Positions 44,400 to 55,264 of a DNA stretch of 64,000 nt are shown here, one piece after another; positions within the stretch are counted from its first letter, which is position 1; each line of letters opens with the position of its first letter. The DNA is from Ichthyophis bannanicus (taxonomy: Eukaryota > Chordata > Amphibia > Gymnophiona > Ichthyophiidae). The DNA lies in contig CM066036.1 of the NCBI GenBank assembly GCA_033557465.1, positions 719,275,828 through 719,339,827 on the forward strand. The letters are read 5' to 3'. A model generated the notes under the pieces. It searched no databases and was not told the DNA's origin. It worked only from the letters and a program-made list of their open reading frames with translations. The position numbers were made by a program, and so were the translations under genes.

Positions 44400-47300
44400 C
44401 CTGAGATCTATCTCCTGCCTATCCTTCATATATTTCTTCTGACTTCTACTACCCTCTACATCTCTTTATTATGGTTCCACATCACTTTCTTTTCCTATGG
44501 TTGACACTCCTTAATCTTCTCCTCTCATTCCAACAACATCAAGCACACTCTCCTTATCTCCTCTTTACCATCCTCACTTCTCCCACCATCTTGTCATCTA
44601 TCCTGTACTCCACTCTTGAGTTTCACCATTTTCTTCCTCTCATTCAGCCATCTCTTCATTTTTTGAAAGACTTCACCCTTGTTTCTACCATGATGCCTCC
44701 TCTCTGCCCTGCACCTTCTGCTCCTTCTTCTCTCATCTGGAGATATCAATCCCAACTCTGCTCCCTTCCTAGACTTTTCACATTCCCAGGACAGGTCCAC
44801 ATGCAACAACTCAAATCCTATTCATATCGCCCTCTTTTCTCCCTCCTCTTTCCCTTTTTCATGTGCCTTGTGGACTGCACACTCCATTTCAAATAAGTTT
44901 GCCTTTATTCATGACTTCTTCATCTCTAATACTCTCCATCTTCTTCCTCTATCTTAGACCTGGCTCCTCCATGAAGATTCAGCTTTAGTTACTGCTCTCT
45001 GTCATGATGGCTACCAATTTTCTCACACACCTCATCCCGTTGGCCGTGGTGGTAGTGTTGGGTTTCTAGTCTCTCATTCCTGCCAATTTCAAACCCTCCT
45101 TCTGCCTCAGTCTCACTCCTTTCCCTCCTTTGACGTCCACTCCATCTGCCTTTTTAAGCCACTACTTCTCTGGATAGCTGTTGTTTATTGATCCCCTGGT
45201 AAGTCCACCTCTATCTTTCTCATTGACTTTGACTCTGGCTTTCCTTCTTTCTGGATTCATCTTACCCCTCCCTTATTATCAGGGATGTTAACATTCATAT
45301 TGATAAATCCTCTGACCCTTATGCTTTAAAGCTATTTTTCCTTACTTCCTCATTCAATGTCAAGCTGTGCTCTACTGCCCCACTCACCAGCATGGCCACT
45401 GCCTCAACCTTTTCTTCTCTAATTGCTTGACCTCAAACTTCTGTACCTCAGTTCTTCCATTATGTTACCATCACTTGCTAAGCTTCACTCTTCATCACCC
45501 CCTCCCACCTCAGCCTCATCCATTCTCCTCCAACCTCTAGAAACCTTCATGCTTTTGACCCATTGGTTCTCTTCAATATTATCTCATCACTTTTTTCCTA
45601 GACTATGTCATCTGAGTCTATTGATGAGTCAGTAGCTTCCTATAACACTGCACTCTCCTGTGCTCTGGATGCTCTTGCTCCTTCCATGCCATGTTCTGTG
45701 AGGTGCACTGTACCTCGGCCCTGGCTGTCTTCGACTATCCGCTACCTATGTTCCTGTGTCCACTCAATTGAGTGCATTTAGCTCAAATCCCACACCAGTG
45801 CGGACTTTCTACACTTTAAATCCATGCTTGCTTCTTTCCAGTTTGCCATCACACTCACCAGACTATTATATCCAACTGAAAACTCTTTTGCCTTTGACCT
45901 CACCATCTCTTTACAACTCTCAACTCCCTCCTCAAGGTGCTGCCAACTCTGAACCCTCCTTCCCTTTCTGCCCAAACTTTGACCGACTATTTCCATGACA
46001 AAGTCCACAAGATTACACTCAAATTCACCACAAGGTCAGCCCCATTCCCTCTTCCTCCTCATTGCTCCCACTCAACCTCTGCCGCTCTTTTTTCCTTCTC
46101 TAAGATCTCTGAGGAGGAAATCACACATCTTCTTTCCTCCTCCAAGCTCATTACCTGCTCCTCTGATCCTATCCACACCCATCTCCTAAGCTCCATCTCC
46201 TTCACTATCATCTCTTCCAGCTGTCATAGTCTCAACCTATTGCTTTCTACTGCAACTATTCCTGCAGCCTTCAAGCATGCTTGGTTACACCTCTCCTCAA
46301 GAAACGCTCACTAGACTATACCTGACCTTCTAATTATCGACCCATCTTCCTCCTCCCCTTCATTTCTAAACTACTTGAATGTTGTCTTGATTTTCTCTCC
46401 TCTGAAGCTGTTCTGGATCCATTGCAATCTGTTTTTGCACTTTACATTCTTCTGAAATGGCTTTTGCCAAAGTCTCCAGTGACCTGTCCCTGGCCAAATC
46501 CAAGGATCTTTACTCGATCCTCATCCTTCTTGATCTTTCTGATGATTTTGACACTGTTGACCACCACCTTTTCCTCAAAGCCTTGTCCTCGCTTGCTTTT
46601 AAGGCTCTGTGCTATCCTGGATCTCCTCTTATATCTCCTACAACACTTTTAGTGTTTGTTCTGGTGGGTTTTCTTCTACTACTATCCTGCTCTCAGTTGG
46701 TATACCCCAAGGGTCGGTCTTGGGTCCACTCCTTTTCTTACTATATACCCAGTCTCTTGGTGCACTCACCTCCTCCCATGGTTTTCAGAACCATCTTTGC
46801 ACTGATGATTCTCAGATCTATCTCTCTACACCTTAAATTTCTCTGGGAATCCAGGCCCGGATCTCTGTCTGCCTATCTGACACTGCTGCCTGGATGTTTC
46901 ACCATCAGTTGAAATTGAACATGGTAAAAACTGAGCTGTTTATCTTTCCTCCTAAACCCCCCTCCTTCCTTTCTCTTTCTCTGTGGATAATGCTCTACTC
47001 CTCCGTTTCCACGACTTGCAACCTTGGAGTTATCTTTGACTCCTCCCTTTCCTTCTCCATACACATCCAACTGATAGCCAAAACCTGTCATTTCTTCATC
47101 TATATCATCAGCAAAATGTGACCCTTCCTTTCTGAACATATTATTAAGACACGTATCTGCTCTTTAGTCACCTCTCATCTTAACTATTGCAACCTCCTCC
47201 TTGCTGGTCTCCCTCTGTCATCTATCTCCCCTTCAATCTATTCAAAACTCAACTGCATGGCTAATCTTCTTTCAGCCTCGATATAACCCCTCTTCTCAAG

Positions 47301-47815
47301 TTGCTTCATTGGCTGTCTATCCATTTCTGTATCCAGTTCAGACTTCTGACTTATAAGTGCGTTCATTCTGCTGCTCCTCACTACCTTTCCTCTCTTATCT
47401 CTCCCTACACCCTTCCCCGGGAACACCACATTTCTGGCAGATTGTTTATATTTGTGCCCTTCTCTTCTACTGCCAACTCCAGACTTTGATCTTTTCAACC
47501 TGGCACTCCTTATGCCTGGAATAAACTACAGAGTCAGTACTTCAGGCTTCATCTCTGGCACTTTTCAAATCCAGGCTGAAAACTCACCTCTTCGAGGTCA
47601 CTTTTGGATCCTGATCCATGTTGTCTCTTACTCTCCAACTATGTGTTTCCTTACCATTTCCCTAGACACATTCTAGTTTCCAGCTGTTGTGTTGTCTGCC
47701 TTGACTAGATTGTAAGCTCTGATGAGCAGGAACCTTCTTTTATATGTGTCTGTACAATGTTGCATATGCTTTGTAGCGCTATACAAATGATCAGTAGAAG
47801 TATTAGTACTTTAGG
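44400..47815 (+). mobile_element. L2-like LINE, plus strand, about 3.4 kb
   Basis: Same family as 28,136-31,180 in the opposite orientation and extending further 5'. It is pyrimidine-rich on this strand, contains endonuclease and RT remnants, and ends with AGATTGTAAGCTCTGATGAG, GTAGCGCTATACAAATGATC and an AGTAGAAGTATTAGTAC tail. The 5' boundary is approximate. Confidence 0.85.
44890..47680 (+). pseudogene. L2-like ORF2 remnants (endonuclease, RT, C-terminus)
   Basis: Endonuclease pieces lie at about 44,950-45,350, with TWLLHEDSALVTAL recognisable and the GDFN region eroded. RT pieces lie at 46,457-46,840: AKSKDLYSILILLDLSDDFD with VDHHLFLKALSSLAF, then [15 protein letters not shown], and [10 protein letters not shown], where the catalytic YADD pair reads CTDD. 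The C-terminal tail lies at about 47,300-47,600 (LLTYKCVHSAAPHYLSSLIS). Stops and frame changes separate the pieces. An L2-clade element needs both an APE-type nick and RT; neither is intact here. It is more decayed than the minus-strand copy. Confidence 0.84.
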
Positions 47816-48072
47816 TCTGACACAGCTTCAGTTTTGAAGGGGACTGTCCTCTGCTGCCTGGCCAGGGGTGGGGGGATCCTTCATTCCCAATGCCTTGAGG
47901 CAGCCAACAGTTTAAATGGCCCCTCAGATTCCATTGATAGATATCTAATAAAAGCCTGTAGCCATTTGTTATCCACTTGGAAGATTTCTATGTATAGTTT
48001 GTTTGGTATGTCAGTAGAGTAGAGGCAGAGGGGCTGGGAAATGATGGATGCAGTGATATCAGTATTGAACTA
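47816..48072. other. Short unassigned spacer
   Basis: No gene recognised between the L2-like tail and the MITE. Confidence 0.4.
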
Positions 48073-48488
48073 AGGGACCCTTTTACTAAAGTGTGTTAGG
48101 AGGTTAAAGCATGTTTTAGTGTCAGTGTGTCAGTGTGGGGCAATGTGTCAGTGTGGGGCAATGGTAACTGTTACTGTGTAGGTATAACAGTTATTGTGTG
48201 CTAATTCTTGCGTTCATTTCTCATCATGTAATGGGGTGAGGAACGGGCAGGTTATGAGCAGAGGGTGGGCATAGAGAGCCAGTATGGTTAGTGCAAAGGT
48301 AGATATTGAGTGCTGTCAATGTTGCTATTACTGTGGGCACACTTAAAGGCACCTCAGTGGGTACATTTCAGTGCAATAACTGTCGGGAACATGCTTGGCA
48401 TATGCGTGACAGTTTTCATACAACTGTTGCACTTACTGCATGTTATCTTTCACTCAAATCATGCCAGACGTTAATAAAAGGGCCCCGA
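48073..48488. repeat. MITE with GGGRCCCTTTTAYTAA termini
   Basis: The left end GGGACCCTTTTACTAA and the right end TTAATAAAAGGGCCCC are inverted repeats with two differences. The interior is non-coding with GTGTCAGTGTG and GCACTTA-type words. A 22-bp stretch (GTGTCAGTGTGGGGCAAT plus flank) is tandemly repeated near 48,125-48,165. The ends resemble those near 5,515-5,532. Confidence 0.75.
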
Positions 48489-49700
48489 GGATTGTTGGTC
48501 AACATTGGCATTGCTTCTCCTCCTTTTTGAAGGTTTTCCCTCTTTTCTACTTACTTTCTACTTGTTTTTTGTGTCTGTTAAATATTCTTCTTTGATTCAA
48601 TTCTACTCAGTCTTTTGCCTCTTCCTTCTCTCCCACTTCTCCCTGTGTTTCTTTATGCTCATTTTATAGATTCTATAGCATAATTTTAATTATTTCACCT
48701 TTTTCCTATTGCAGTCATCCGCTCAGATTTAATTTTATTTCTTGTTTTGCTTTGGACAGGTAAAATTTTAATGCAACAATTCCGTCTATTAAACAGGCAT
48801 AAAAACTCTCACTATAATCATCTCTACGTCTATATCCATCTACTCATACTAATATATATAGTAACAAGTTCTTTAAAAATATTATAAGAAATATGAGATA
48901 TCAACAGATATTATTCAAACAAGATAAGCTCTAAGTAACCGGAACACTTCCCCTGTAACTATAGCTTAGAAAATTGGAAACCTCTTTCCAAAACACAATT
49001 GTTACAATGCTGTACCTACCTCGTTTTTCAACCGCTTCTATACACAGCCTTACAAATTGGGGCACTGTAGTATGTTCACGTTCACAAAGTGTGTGCAAAT
49101 GACAGCCAAAAACTTGATCTGTGATAAAAAGAAAAAAAGAACCATATCATAATGAAAGGATAGCTTGAATAATTCCCATTTCAGCCTGGAGTATGTATCT
49201 TTAACTCTTCAGCTGTGCTAATCTTATCATGCTGTCACGATAGTATATGCTAATTCAAGTGCTAAATGCATACTCTGTGACGAGGGAAGAAAATGTTGAG
49301 GAATGAGTATGTCCATGTAGTTAGCGCATATAACTTTATCACATTCTCGCTTGTGCAGGTAGAGCAGCTGCACCTATCACATAGTAAAGTCGTTTTCTGT
49401 ATATTAAGTGCATGGGAACATGCTGAAAATCTCCCCAACAGTTACCACACAGGCTTTTCACTTAGCACTTGTTACTTTTTATATTTAAAAAGTGGTAAGA
49501 TAAAAATGTTAACACACTAGTATAGACCTAAATTTCATCTTGTTGTGAAGATTCCAAAACACGATTATCAATGATCACATCTATAATTTCTGAGCACAGC
49601 AATAGCATTACTTATAGTGAGATTTCAATTCGTGTTTTCCGTTAGTCTGTAGTAGGTGAGCAAGCATACTTGTAAATGAAAATTCATTTATTATAATTTT
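48489..49700. other. Unassigned AT-rich spacer
   Basis: No gene or known repeat identified. Confidence 0.4.
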
Positions 49701-49900
49701 CTATGTTTTTAAGTGCCGTTGAGTTGCTGTCGACTCCTGGTGATTCTCTGGATAGTTGACCTAAACTTTGTTCGGTCTTCAGTCAAGCGTCTCATTGTCG
49801 ATAAAGTGGTATCCATAGCTGCTGTTATTGTATCAATCCATCTCATTGCCGGCCTTCCTGTTTTACGATGACCTTCTACCTTTCCAAGCATTGTGTCTTA
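49700..49900 (-). pseudogene. LINE ORF2 C-terminus fragment (RTE/L1-like tail motif)
   Basis: The minus-strand frame reads MLGKVEGHRKTGRPAMRWID, then TLSTMRRLTEDRTKFRSTIQ and ITRSRQQLNGT. The GRP-x-x-RW and DR-x-x-x-R-x-x-V/I motifs followed by SR-x-x-LN are a common C-terminus of vertebrate LINE ORF2s. The 3' flank shares GTGCCGTTGAGT and GACTCCTGGTGA with the SINE at 40,075. Only about 60 codons remain. Confidence 0.7.
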
Positions 49901-50120
49901 AAGGCATAATTTTATAATGAGTACCATGCAAATTCTCAAACATTCACCTCTTTTATACTTATATTGTAAAAGAAAATATATTAGACCCCTATGTGCCTTT
50001 ATTCAGTAGGCTCCTAAAGTAAGTATACTAGCATACAAATTCTTTTGCACAAATTTACACCTCCTACAAGGCAGGTGTGAATGGGAGCATTTACTCTAGG
50101 TATGTGCATGCTCATTTCGG
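49901..50120. other. Short unassigned spacer
   Basis: Nothing recognised. Confidence 0.4.
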
Positions 50121-50124
50121 AACA

Positions 50125-50455
50125 AGTTTACTAACATGTGCTAATTAGTGTGGGTTTTACTGCATGCTAAGTGTGCCATGCTGTTAGTGCGGGGCAGCTC
50201 AGTTAAAGGCCCCTGTTAACTGCTTAGCACGGGATGGGGCAGTGATTGTGTGGGTTAGGAGAGGAGTGTGGGCATGTATGGCACACCATGCTTAGCGTGG
50301 CTGTATCCACTGCCTCCTCACATTAGATGTTTGTGCTTAACGTGGTGAGGTGTGTCTCCCTGTGGTAATTGTAGAAGAACATGCCAAGCATGCCCCCAAC
50401 AGTGTGGGTCTGTGCCACCTCCTATGCGATACACTACCACATGTTAGTAGATATG
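50125..50455. repeat. Degenerate MITE-like repeat
   Basis: TTTACTAACATGTGCTAATT on the left and CACATGTTAGTAGATATGC on the right are imperfect inverted ends. The interior words (TGTTAACTGCTTAGCACGGG) resemble other MITE-like patches in the window. No transposase. Confidence 0.55.
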
Positions 50456-52015
50456 CATCTTTATAAAATACAAGCATATTGCAGCTCTGCCCCCATTACA
50501 CCCAAAATATGTCCTCAAAAATGCCTTTGCATGGATTGCATGGACGTATGTGCACTCTTGCTGGCATGGGCGCTCTGTACCTTTGCGTGTACACTAGCAA
50601 AAGATTGCAAAAACAATTTACCACTTGTAAAATGTGCTTTACAGACAGAAAATAATTGCTAAAATTACTCCTCAAATGTTTTACTCATGAGAAGAATATA
50701 TGAGTCTTACACAATGAAGCCCTTGTAGATCGTGTCAGCTTGTTTACATAAAGAATTCCACTTTAAAAAGCAGATTTATGCTTTTCCACTTTTGACCGAT
50801 TTATGTTGATCATCTTGAAACATATCAGTATAACCAGGTTAAGTTTCTCAAATTACAAATTAGCTTATCTTCCATCATCTCAGCAATATAGTTTTGATAA
50901 ATTATGAAAAGAGCAATCAGTAATGGGAGCTGTGTCAGAATAAAAATGAATCAAATCTGTGAGAGAGACAATTCAATAGCAGTGTGCTAATGCTCCAACA
51001 ATGTGGTGAGATTGTCATCACTAATTGAAAGAGACATTATCACATACTTTTCTATTAAAACACATCTAAAGTTGGGAAAACAGGATTTGAATTAAATTTC
51101 CTTAGAAGCAGTACTCTATATTTCTGAGTGCATCAAAGTAAGGAAACTTGTTTTCGATAGTTCTGTATGTTTTCTGCATCGGCCTGAGGAAAATGTAGGA
51201 TAGCAATATACAATCCATTTACAACTTAGGACAAAACTATAGTGATATTAGCGGAAGGGTTTGCCATGCAAAGAATACATGTATGATTGCAGAGTTTGGA
51301 ACCAGACTATGTAGTGGTATCAAGAAACTGATTATAGCTACCTTTTTATTTTGTTTCATTATCTGGATCTAGATATGAATGCCCATCCAGTTTGAGACAA
51401 CAGTGCAACATAGGCAGATCCCTTTCAAAGCCATGAATTGGGTGAATTGCACTGGGTGTCATCTTGATTAAAAAGGAATTCCAAGTTTACTTTGATATGT
51501 TGCCTGTATACATATTACACAGCCCATGTGGATGAAAACTGCGTGGCATAAGTGAAGTATTAAGAATACTAGCAGGAAAGAGTGAGAAAACTGGGAATAG
51601 GGGGAGAGAAGGCGAGGATAGAGGGTGAGGGGGTAAATGCTGGTGATGGGGAGAAGAAAAGGAGAAGGAGAGAGAAAAAGGACCAAGGATGGGGAGATCA
51701 GAGATAAAGGGATAGAAGACTCATAATGGGTTGAAGAAAAGAAGAGGGAGAAAACGCTCTCCAAATTTGGGAAGTTCCCATTCTGAGTCAGTGTTTCTCA
51801 GAATAGAGTCCTAACTCGCCCCTCCTGAAGGTCCAAGCGTGTTCTTTCCACTGGTCCACCTTTGCCCCCCCCCCCCCCCTTTTTTTTTCAATCCCTCTTT
51901 TCCTACCTGGCCTCCCAAAACTCCCTTTTCTCTGCCCCACTCGATTGACTCTCACTTCTCTGTCTTCCCCTCCTGTCCCTCACCTTGTCTCTCTGCCTTC
52001 CATCCCTTCACATCA
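50456..52015. other. Unassigned spacer, about 1.6 kb
   Basis: No gene. A purine-rich patch at 51,590-51,750 creates a spurious minus-strand open frame. C and T homopolymers lie at 51,866-51,889. Confidence 0.45.
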
Positions 52016-52018
52016 CAC

Positions 52019-52128
52019 TAGTTTGTAAGCTCTGAAGAGCAGGGACCTTTTTTACATGTGTCTGTGTAGCGCTATGTGTATCTTGTAGTGCTATACAAAT
52101 GTTCAGTAGTAGTAGTAGTAGTAGTAGC
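52019..52128 (+). mobile_element. L2-like LINE 3' tail with AGT microsatellite
   Basis: TAGTTTGTAAGCTCTGAAGA, GCAGGGACC and GTAGTGCTATACAAATGTTC match the 3' end of the L2-like LINE at 47,700-47,815, followed by seven AGT units. Only the terminal 110 bp is recognisable. Confidence 0.82.
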
Positions 52129-52585
52129 ACTTCCCTCTTTCTGCTGACAAATGATGTGTTTTCACCACCACCACTACCAAAGAAAAGTGCATATCACTGT
52201 CACATTCACATCAGGAGATTTAGAGCAACATGTTTATAGAAAATAGCAAAATTATGCTAGATTTCAAAGAAATCCAGTATCTCTGGTTTAGGGTCTGGTT
52301 TGAGAAAGCTATTCTCTTCCAGCCGGCTGTCTCCCTTTGTGGTTTTAATGTACAATAATTGGAAGGTCAAGCTTGTAAAAAAAACAAGAATAGCGAAGGA
52401 AAAAAGTTGTATTAAATTGCAAGCTCTTCCAGGTAGGGAACTTCCCTACTTATTTCATCTCTGTTAATTTTTCTGTCCTTATTTGCTTTTCTCAGTATGC
52501 TCAGTACTGTCATTACCATATAAAACACCAGAAACGGTGCATCATTTCACCTAGTAACATCACAGGTTTGCTTAACTTTTTGTAG
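52129..52585. other. Short unassigned spacer
   Basis: AT-rich, no gene recognised. It ends with a pyrimidine-rich stretch and TTTTTGTAG just before the LTR-like insertion. Confidence 0.45.
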
Positions 52586-52589
52586 GTAC
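52586..52589 (+). repeat. 4-bp target duplication, left copy (LTR-like insertion 1)
   Basis: GTAC here and at 54,117-54,120. Alone this is weak, but the second insertion has the same arrangement (GTAT). Confidence 0.7.
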
Positions 52590-52658
52590 TGTGGCACTGC
52601 AGAGCCTATTCACACAGAGAAAAAGGTTTTAAATCCTGAAAAAAGATTTCAACATCAG

Positions 52659-53774
52659 TTGCAATGCTATGAGGAGCCTGATAGGGGGAGCAGGAGTGAC
52701 CTTCCAAGGCCTAGAGAACTGCACCCTAGAACTGATGATGTAATGCAACCTAACAGCCAATCCAGGAAAGGGGGAGTTCCTCTTAGGAAAGGCTGGGAAG
52801 TTGAAAAGGAGGAAGTAGGACAAGTAAAGGACACACACCAGGACACACACCCGAAGACACACCAGGACACACACCAGGAGACACACCAGGAAACGCACCA
52901 GGAGGAAGAGCACCAGAGAGCGCACCAGGAAGAGCATCAGCGGTGGTACCAGCAGCAGCAACGGAAAGCAGAGGCTGTGGTAGAAGCTGAAAGAGAAAAG
53001 AAGTCTTGGCAAAGATACCAGAGAGGAAGGAGTTCCTGGCAGGAAGGCGCAGTAAGTCCGGTGCAACAGAATTCCAGGAGTTCTTGGCTGAGAGATACTG
53101 GAAAGAAAGGCACAAGGGGAGAAATAAACCCCAGAGTTTTATATGAAGAACCGGCAGCAATAAATGCAGGACACTGTGGCTGTTACCAGGGAAATGATGA
53201 AATCATTGATGTAAGAGGTAACACTCCTTATTCAAATAACAAAAGGTGTGGGTGTGAAAGAGTGCTGATTCTACAGGAAGGCCAGCTGAAGTCTGAGAAG
53301 CCTACTGCTCGAGTAAGGCTGAACTACAGCAGGACTAGGCCTCGTGACTCAACTAACTGGGACAATCCTAAGAAACAAGGTAAACCACCTTTTTATTCTG
53401 CTAAGCATTATAACTTACTGAAACAGGAAGCACAAGATACAGAAGTGTGCCCTCCTTATCGAACTGTCCGTGAGATAGGACACAAGCCTTTGGTAAAAGA
53501 AAGACTGTGTAACATAAGGCAGCAAGCCAAAGGAAGTTACTGCCCTAACAAGCCTTCACATGAGCGCGGCCCAAACCTAGACTCAGAACACTGGAAGCTA
53601 GTGAATGTGCTGTATGAGAAGCCTCACTACACTCCACAAGAGTATATTGACACAGATTCACAGTTATCTGACCCTCAGCCTATGCAGGTGGAATTCAACG
53701 AGGACCCACCTGAGACCGCTATGGATTGTAGCTACTGCCAGGCAGGAAGCCTAATGTCTTTGCATGAAATGTAA
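52659..53774 (+). CDS. Unrecognised 371-aa charged, Q/E/R-rich protein embedded in LTR-like insertion 1
   Basis: I do not recognise this protein. The frame is open from the first base of the element (52,590), so the true start may be upstream or by splicing; 52,659 is a TTG and no ATG sits near it. The translated 5' edge reads CGTAEPIHTEKKV, comparable to CNSADPEQPEKM in copy 2. A His-Gln-rich tandem array lies at about residues 50-85 (THQDTHPKTHQDTHQETHQE), made of 12-base units. A basic, Arg-rich middle and a Cys pair (GHCGCYQG, RCGCERV) follow. The C-terminus is acidic: PMQVEFNEDPPETAMDCSYC. Copy 2 also ends with an acidic stretch containing MDCS. No signal peptide, membrane segment or enzyme motif is visible. 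Absence of stops over 394 codons in a diverged family suggests past selection, but this is inference. Confidence 0.6.
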   Translation: MQCYEEPDRGSRSDLPRPRELHPRTDDVMQPNSQSRKGGVPLRKGWEVEKEEVGQVKDTHQDTHPKTHQDTHQETHQETHQEEEHQRAHQEEHQRWYQQQQRKAEAVVEAEREKKSWQRYQRGRSSWQEGAVSPVQQNSRSSWLRDTGKKGTRGEINPRVLYEEPAAINAGHCGCYQGNDEIIDVRGNTPYSNNKRCGCERVLILQEGQLKSEKPTARVRLNYSRTRPRDSTNWDNPKKQGKPPFYSAKHYNLLKQEAQDTEVCPPYRTVREIGHKPLVKERLCNIRQQAKGSYCPNKPSHERGPNLDSEHWKLVNVLYEKPHYTPQEYIDTDSQLSDPQPMQVEFNEDPPETAMDCSYCQAGSLMSLHEM

Positions 53775-53936
53775 GCAGTGCTCCATAGCAAAGCCTGTGT
53801 AATTGGTTTATACAAAGTCCTGTGAAGTAACAGTAGACAAAGCAAGTTTGAATATATTTCTTCTTTTTGCCTGAAGCAAGGTTTCCTTTTTTTGTTGAAG
53901 TAGTCTCCACAGTTTGAACCATTGTGCATAAAGGGA

Positions 53937-53942
53937 AATAAA
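53937..53942 (+). promoter_or_regulatory. Poly(A) signal of LTR-like insertion 1
   Basis: AATAAA in the context GGGAAATAAAGCCTTAC. Copy 2 has GGGGAATAAAACCCTTT at the same place relative to its 3' end, and both are followed within 35 bases by a TGT-rich stretch. Confidence 0.75.
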
Positions 53943-54116
53943 GCCTTACTTTCCCTACATTCGGACTGTTGTGTTCTCTTGAAGTTTGGTCCCAGGTAGG
54001 TCCTGGGAACAGTACCCCGACCCTTACATAAAGACCAAAATTCAAAGTTAAAAAAAACTCTCATGTCCACTCGACCTGCCCATACCAACCTTGGCCTCTA
54101 GGGCGGCGGTGCGACA

Positions 54117-54120
54117 GTAC
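54117..54120 (+). repeat. 4-bp target duplication, right copy (LTR-like insertion 1)
   Basis: GTAC following GCGACA. Confidence 0.7.
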
Positions 54121-54915
54121 TCAATTAATTCATGCTTTGGGCTTGGGCATGCACAGGGCAGGGTTTCGGCAGAATATGGGAGGAGAACAAATTTACAAAA
54201 CTAATACTTCAACTTGTGTGTTATTTGCAAATCTAGGCACCAGCATTTACACCAGCCCTAGGGTTGATGTAAGCGATTGCACCTAGATTTGGTGCACATA
54301 ACGTACCAATTATCCTCCTATTTTATATGCACGTAACTGACTTTATTAAATAGGTGAATTTATGAAATTACCTCATAACTGAGTAATGAACTAAAAATGC
54401 TTATTAATTTAAATATTTAAATTAATGTGGTGATTGATCACTATTTGTTATCATGCTATTTAATGAGGAGGTAGGAAATGATTTGACCAGGTCCAAGAGC
54501 ATCCCACAGATAAAGAAAGTTGTGGAATGTGTAAGGGATACTGCTAGTTTAATGTCTATGAAAGCATTTATGCTCTTTATTACATAGCTCCCACTGTAGC
54601 TTTAGCATACTATTGTACAATAAGGCACAGTATTAATACATTGTCCACCGAAAAGGAAAAAGAACACCTGAAGAAATGTAAAAATCCCAAAAAGAAAGGG
54701 GGAAACTAAACAATTAATGCTCAATTTATAGATAAAAACTACTCCTGAATGCTGCAACCATATGGACAATGTGAAAATTGTCTAATTATTAAGCATCCAA
54801 CCTTTTAATAAATTCACATGTTTTAATTAAATATTTAAATTTTTAAAAGAACTGTGTATCACATTGTAAACTCCATTTTGCTCTCTATACTGAACCATGT
54901 TAGTAATGAACTCAT
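54121..54915. other. Unassigned AT-rich spacer
   Basis: No gene recognised. An AT-rich palindromic patch (AATTTAAATATTTAAATTAA) lies at 54,399-54,420. Confidence 0.45.
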
Positions 54916-55262
54916 GATCAGGGGCAGCTCTATAATGAGGTGGAGTGAGGCGGCAAAAAATGCCCCGAAAACAGTCGTCTTACTCTGCCTTCAAAAAGTT
55001 TTTTTTTTTTTTGAAGGGTGGACAAGCTGCTGCCACTGCTTCTCAGCAGTGGCATAATCAACCCCTTCATACCCTCCCCTGACGCTGCCCCAGATCCAAG
55101 GACACTGGGGCAGTGGCAGGAAGCTGTCACCACTGGCAAAAAAACAAAGCTATCAAAAATAAGTGGGGTTTTTAAGCCAATGGAGACTTGTACGTTCCTG
55201 CTGGTTCTGCCCCCCTCTGATGCAAAAAGCATCATCAGAGGAGTCCCACCCTTTGGGGGGGG
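54916..55262. other. Unassigned repeat-like segment
   Basis: It begins GATCAGGGGCAGCTCTATAA and contains GTGAGGCGGCAAAAAATGCC and a 12-T run. Short inverted words (GCCACTGCTTCTCAGCAGTGGC) occur. It may be the 5' portion of a composite repeat extending into the minisatellite. No gene. Confidence 0.45.
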
Positions 55263-55264
55263 AG

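Larger units (their letters stand above)
52590..54116 (+). mobile_element. LTR-like insertion 1 (TGT...ACA, 1,527 bp) with embedded ORF
   Basis: The element starts TGTGGCACTGCAGAGCC and ends GGCGGCGGTGCGACA, flanked by GTAC. TGT/ACA ends, a short target duplication, and AATAAA at 53,937-53,942 about 174 bp before the 3' end are the marks of a solo LTR with U3-R-U5. Insertion 2 (60,853-62,314, minus) starts TGTAACAGTGCAGACC and ends GGGCACGACA with duplication GTAT, the same design at nearly the same length. A shared TTGGCC occurs in both near the 3' end. No second LTR or internal retroviral genes are found. A non-LTR explanation for a TGT...ACA family is possible. Confidence 0.75.

Noticed and set aside
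52850..52915. CRISPR array from the regular ACACACCAGG repeats
   Set aside because: The units are contiguous 12-bp coding repeats without spacers, in a eukaryotic genome.
52629..53160. Leucine-rich minus-strand frame that looks like a membrane protein
   Set aside because: It is antisense to the LTR-embedded ORF, which has matching phase and ends in a second element; the hydrophobic look comes from complement of Gln/Glu/Lys codons.
52590..54116. Host gene exon or retrocopy of a cellular gene
   Set aside because: TGT...ACA ends, the 4-bp duplication and a second copy with the same structure point to a mobile element instead.
53769..54116. Separate 3' LTR of about 350 bp starting at TGTAAGCAGTGC after the ORF
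   Set aside because: No matching 5' copy exists, and insertion 2 has no such sequence after its ORF.
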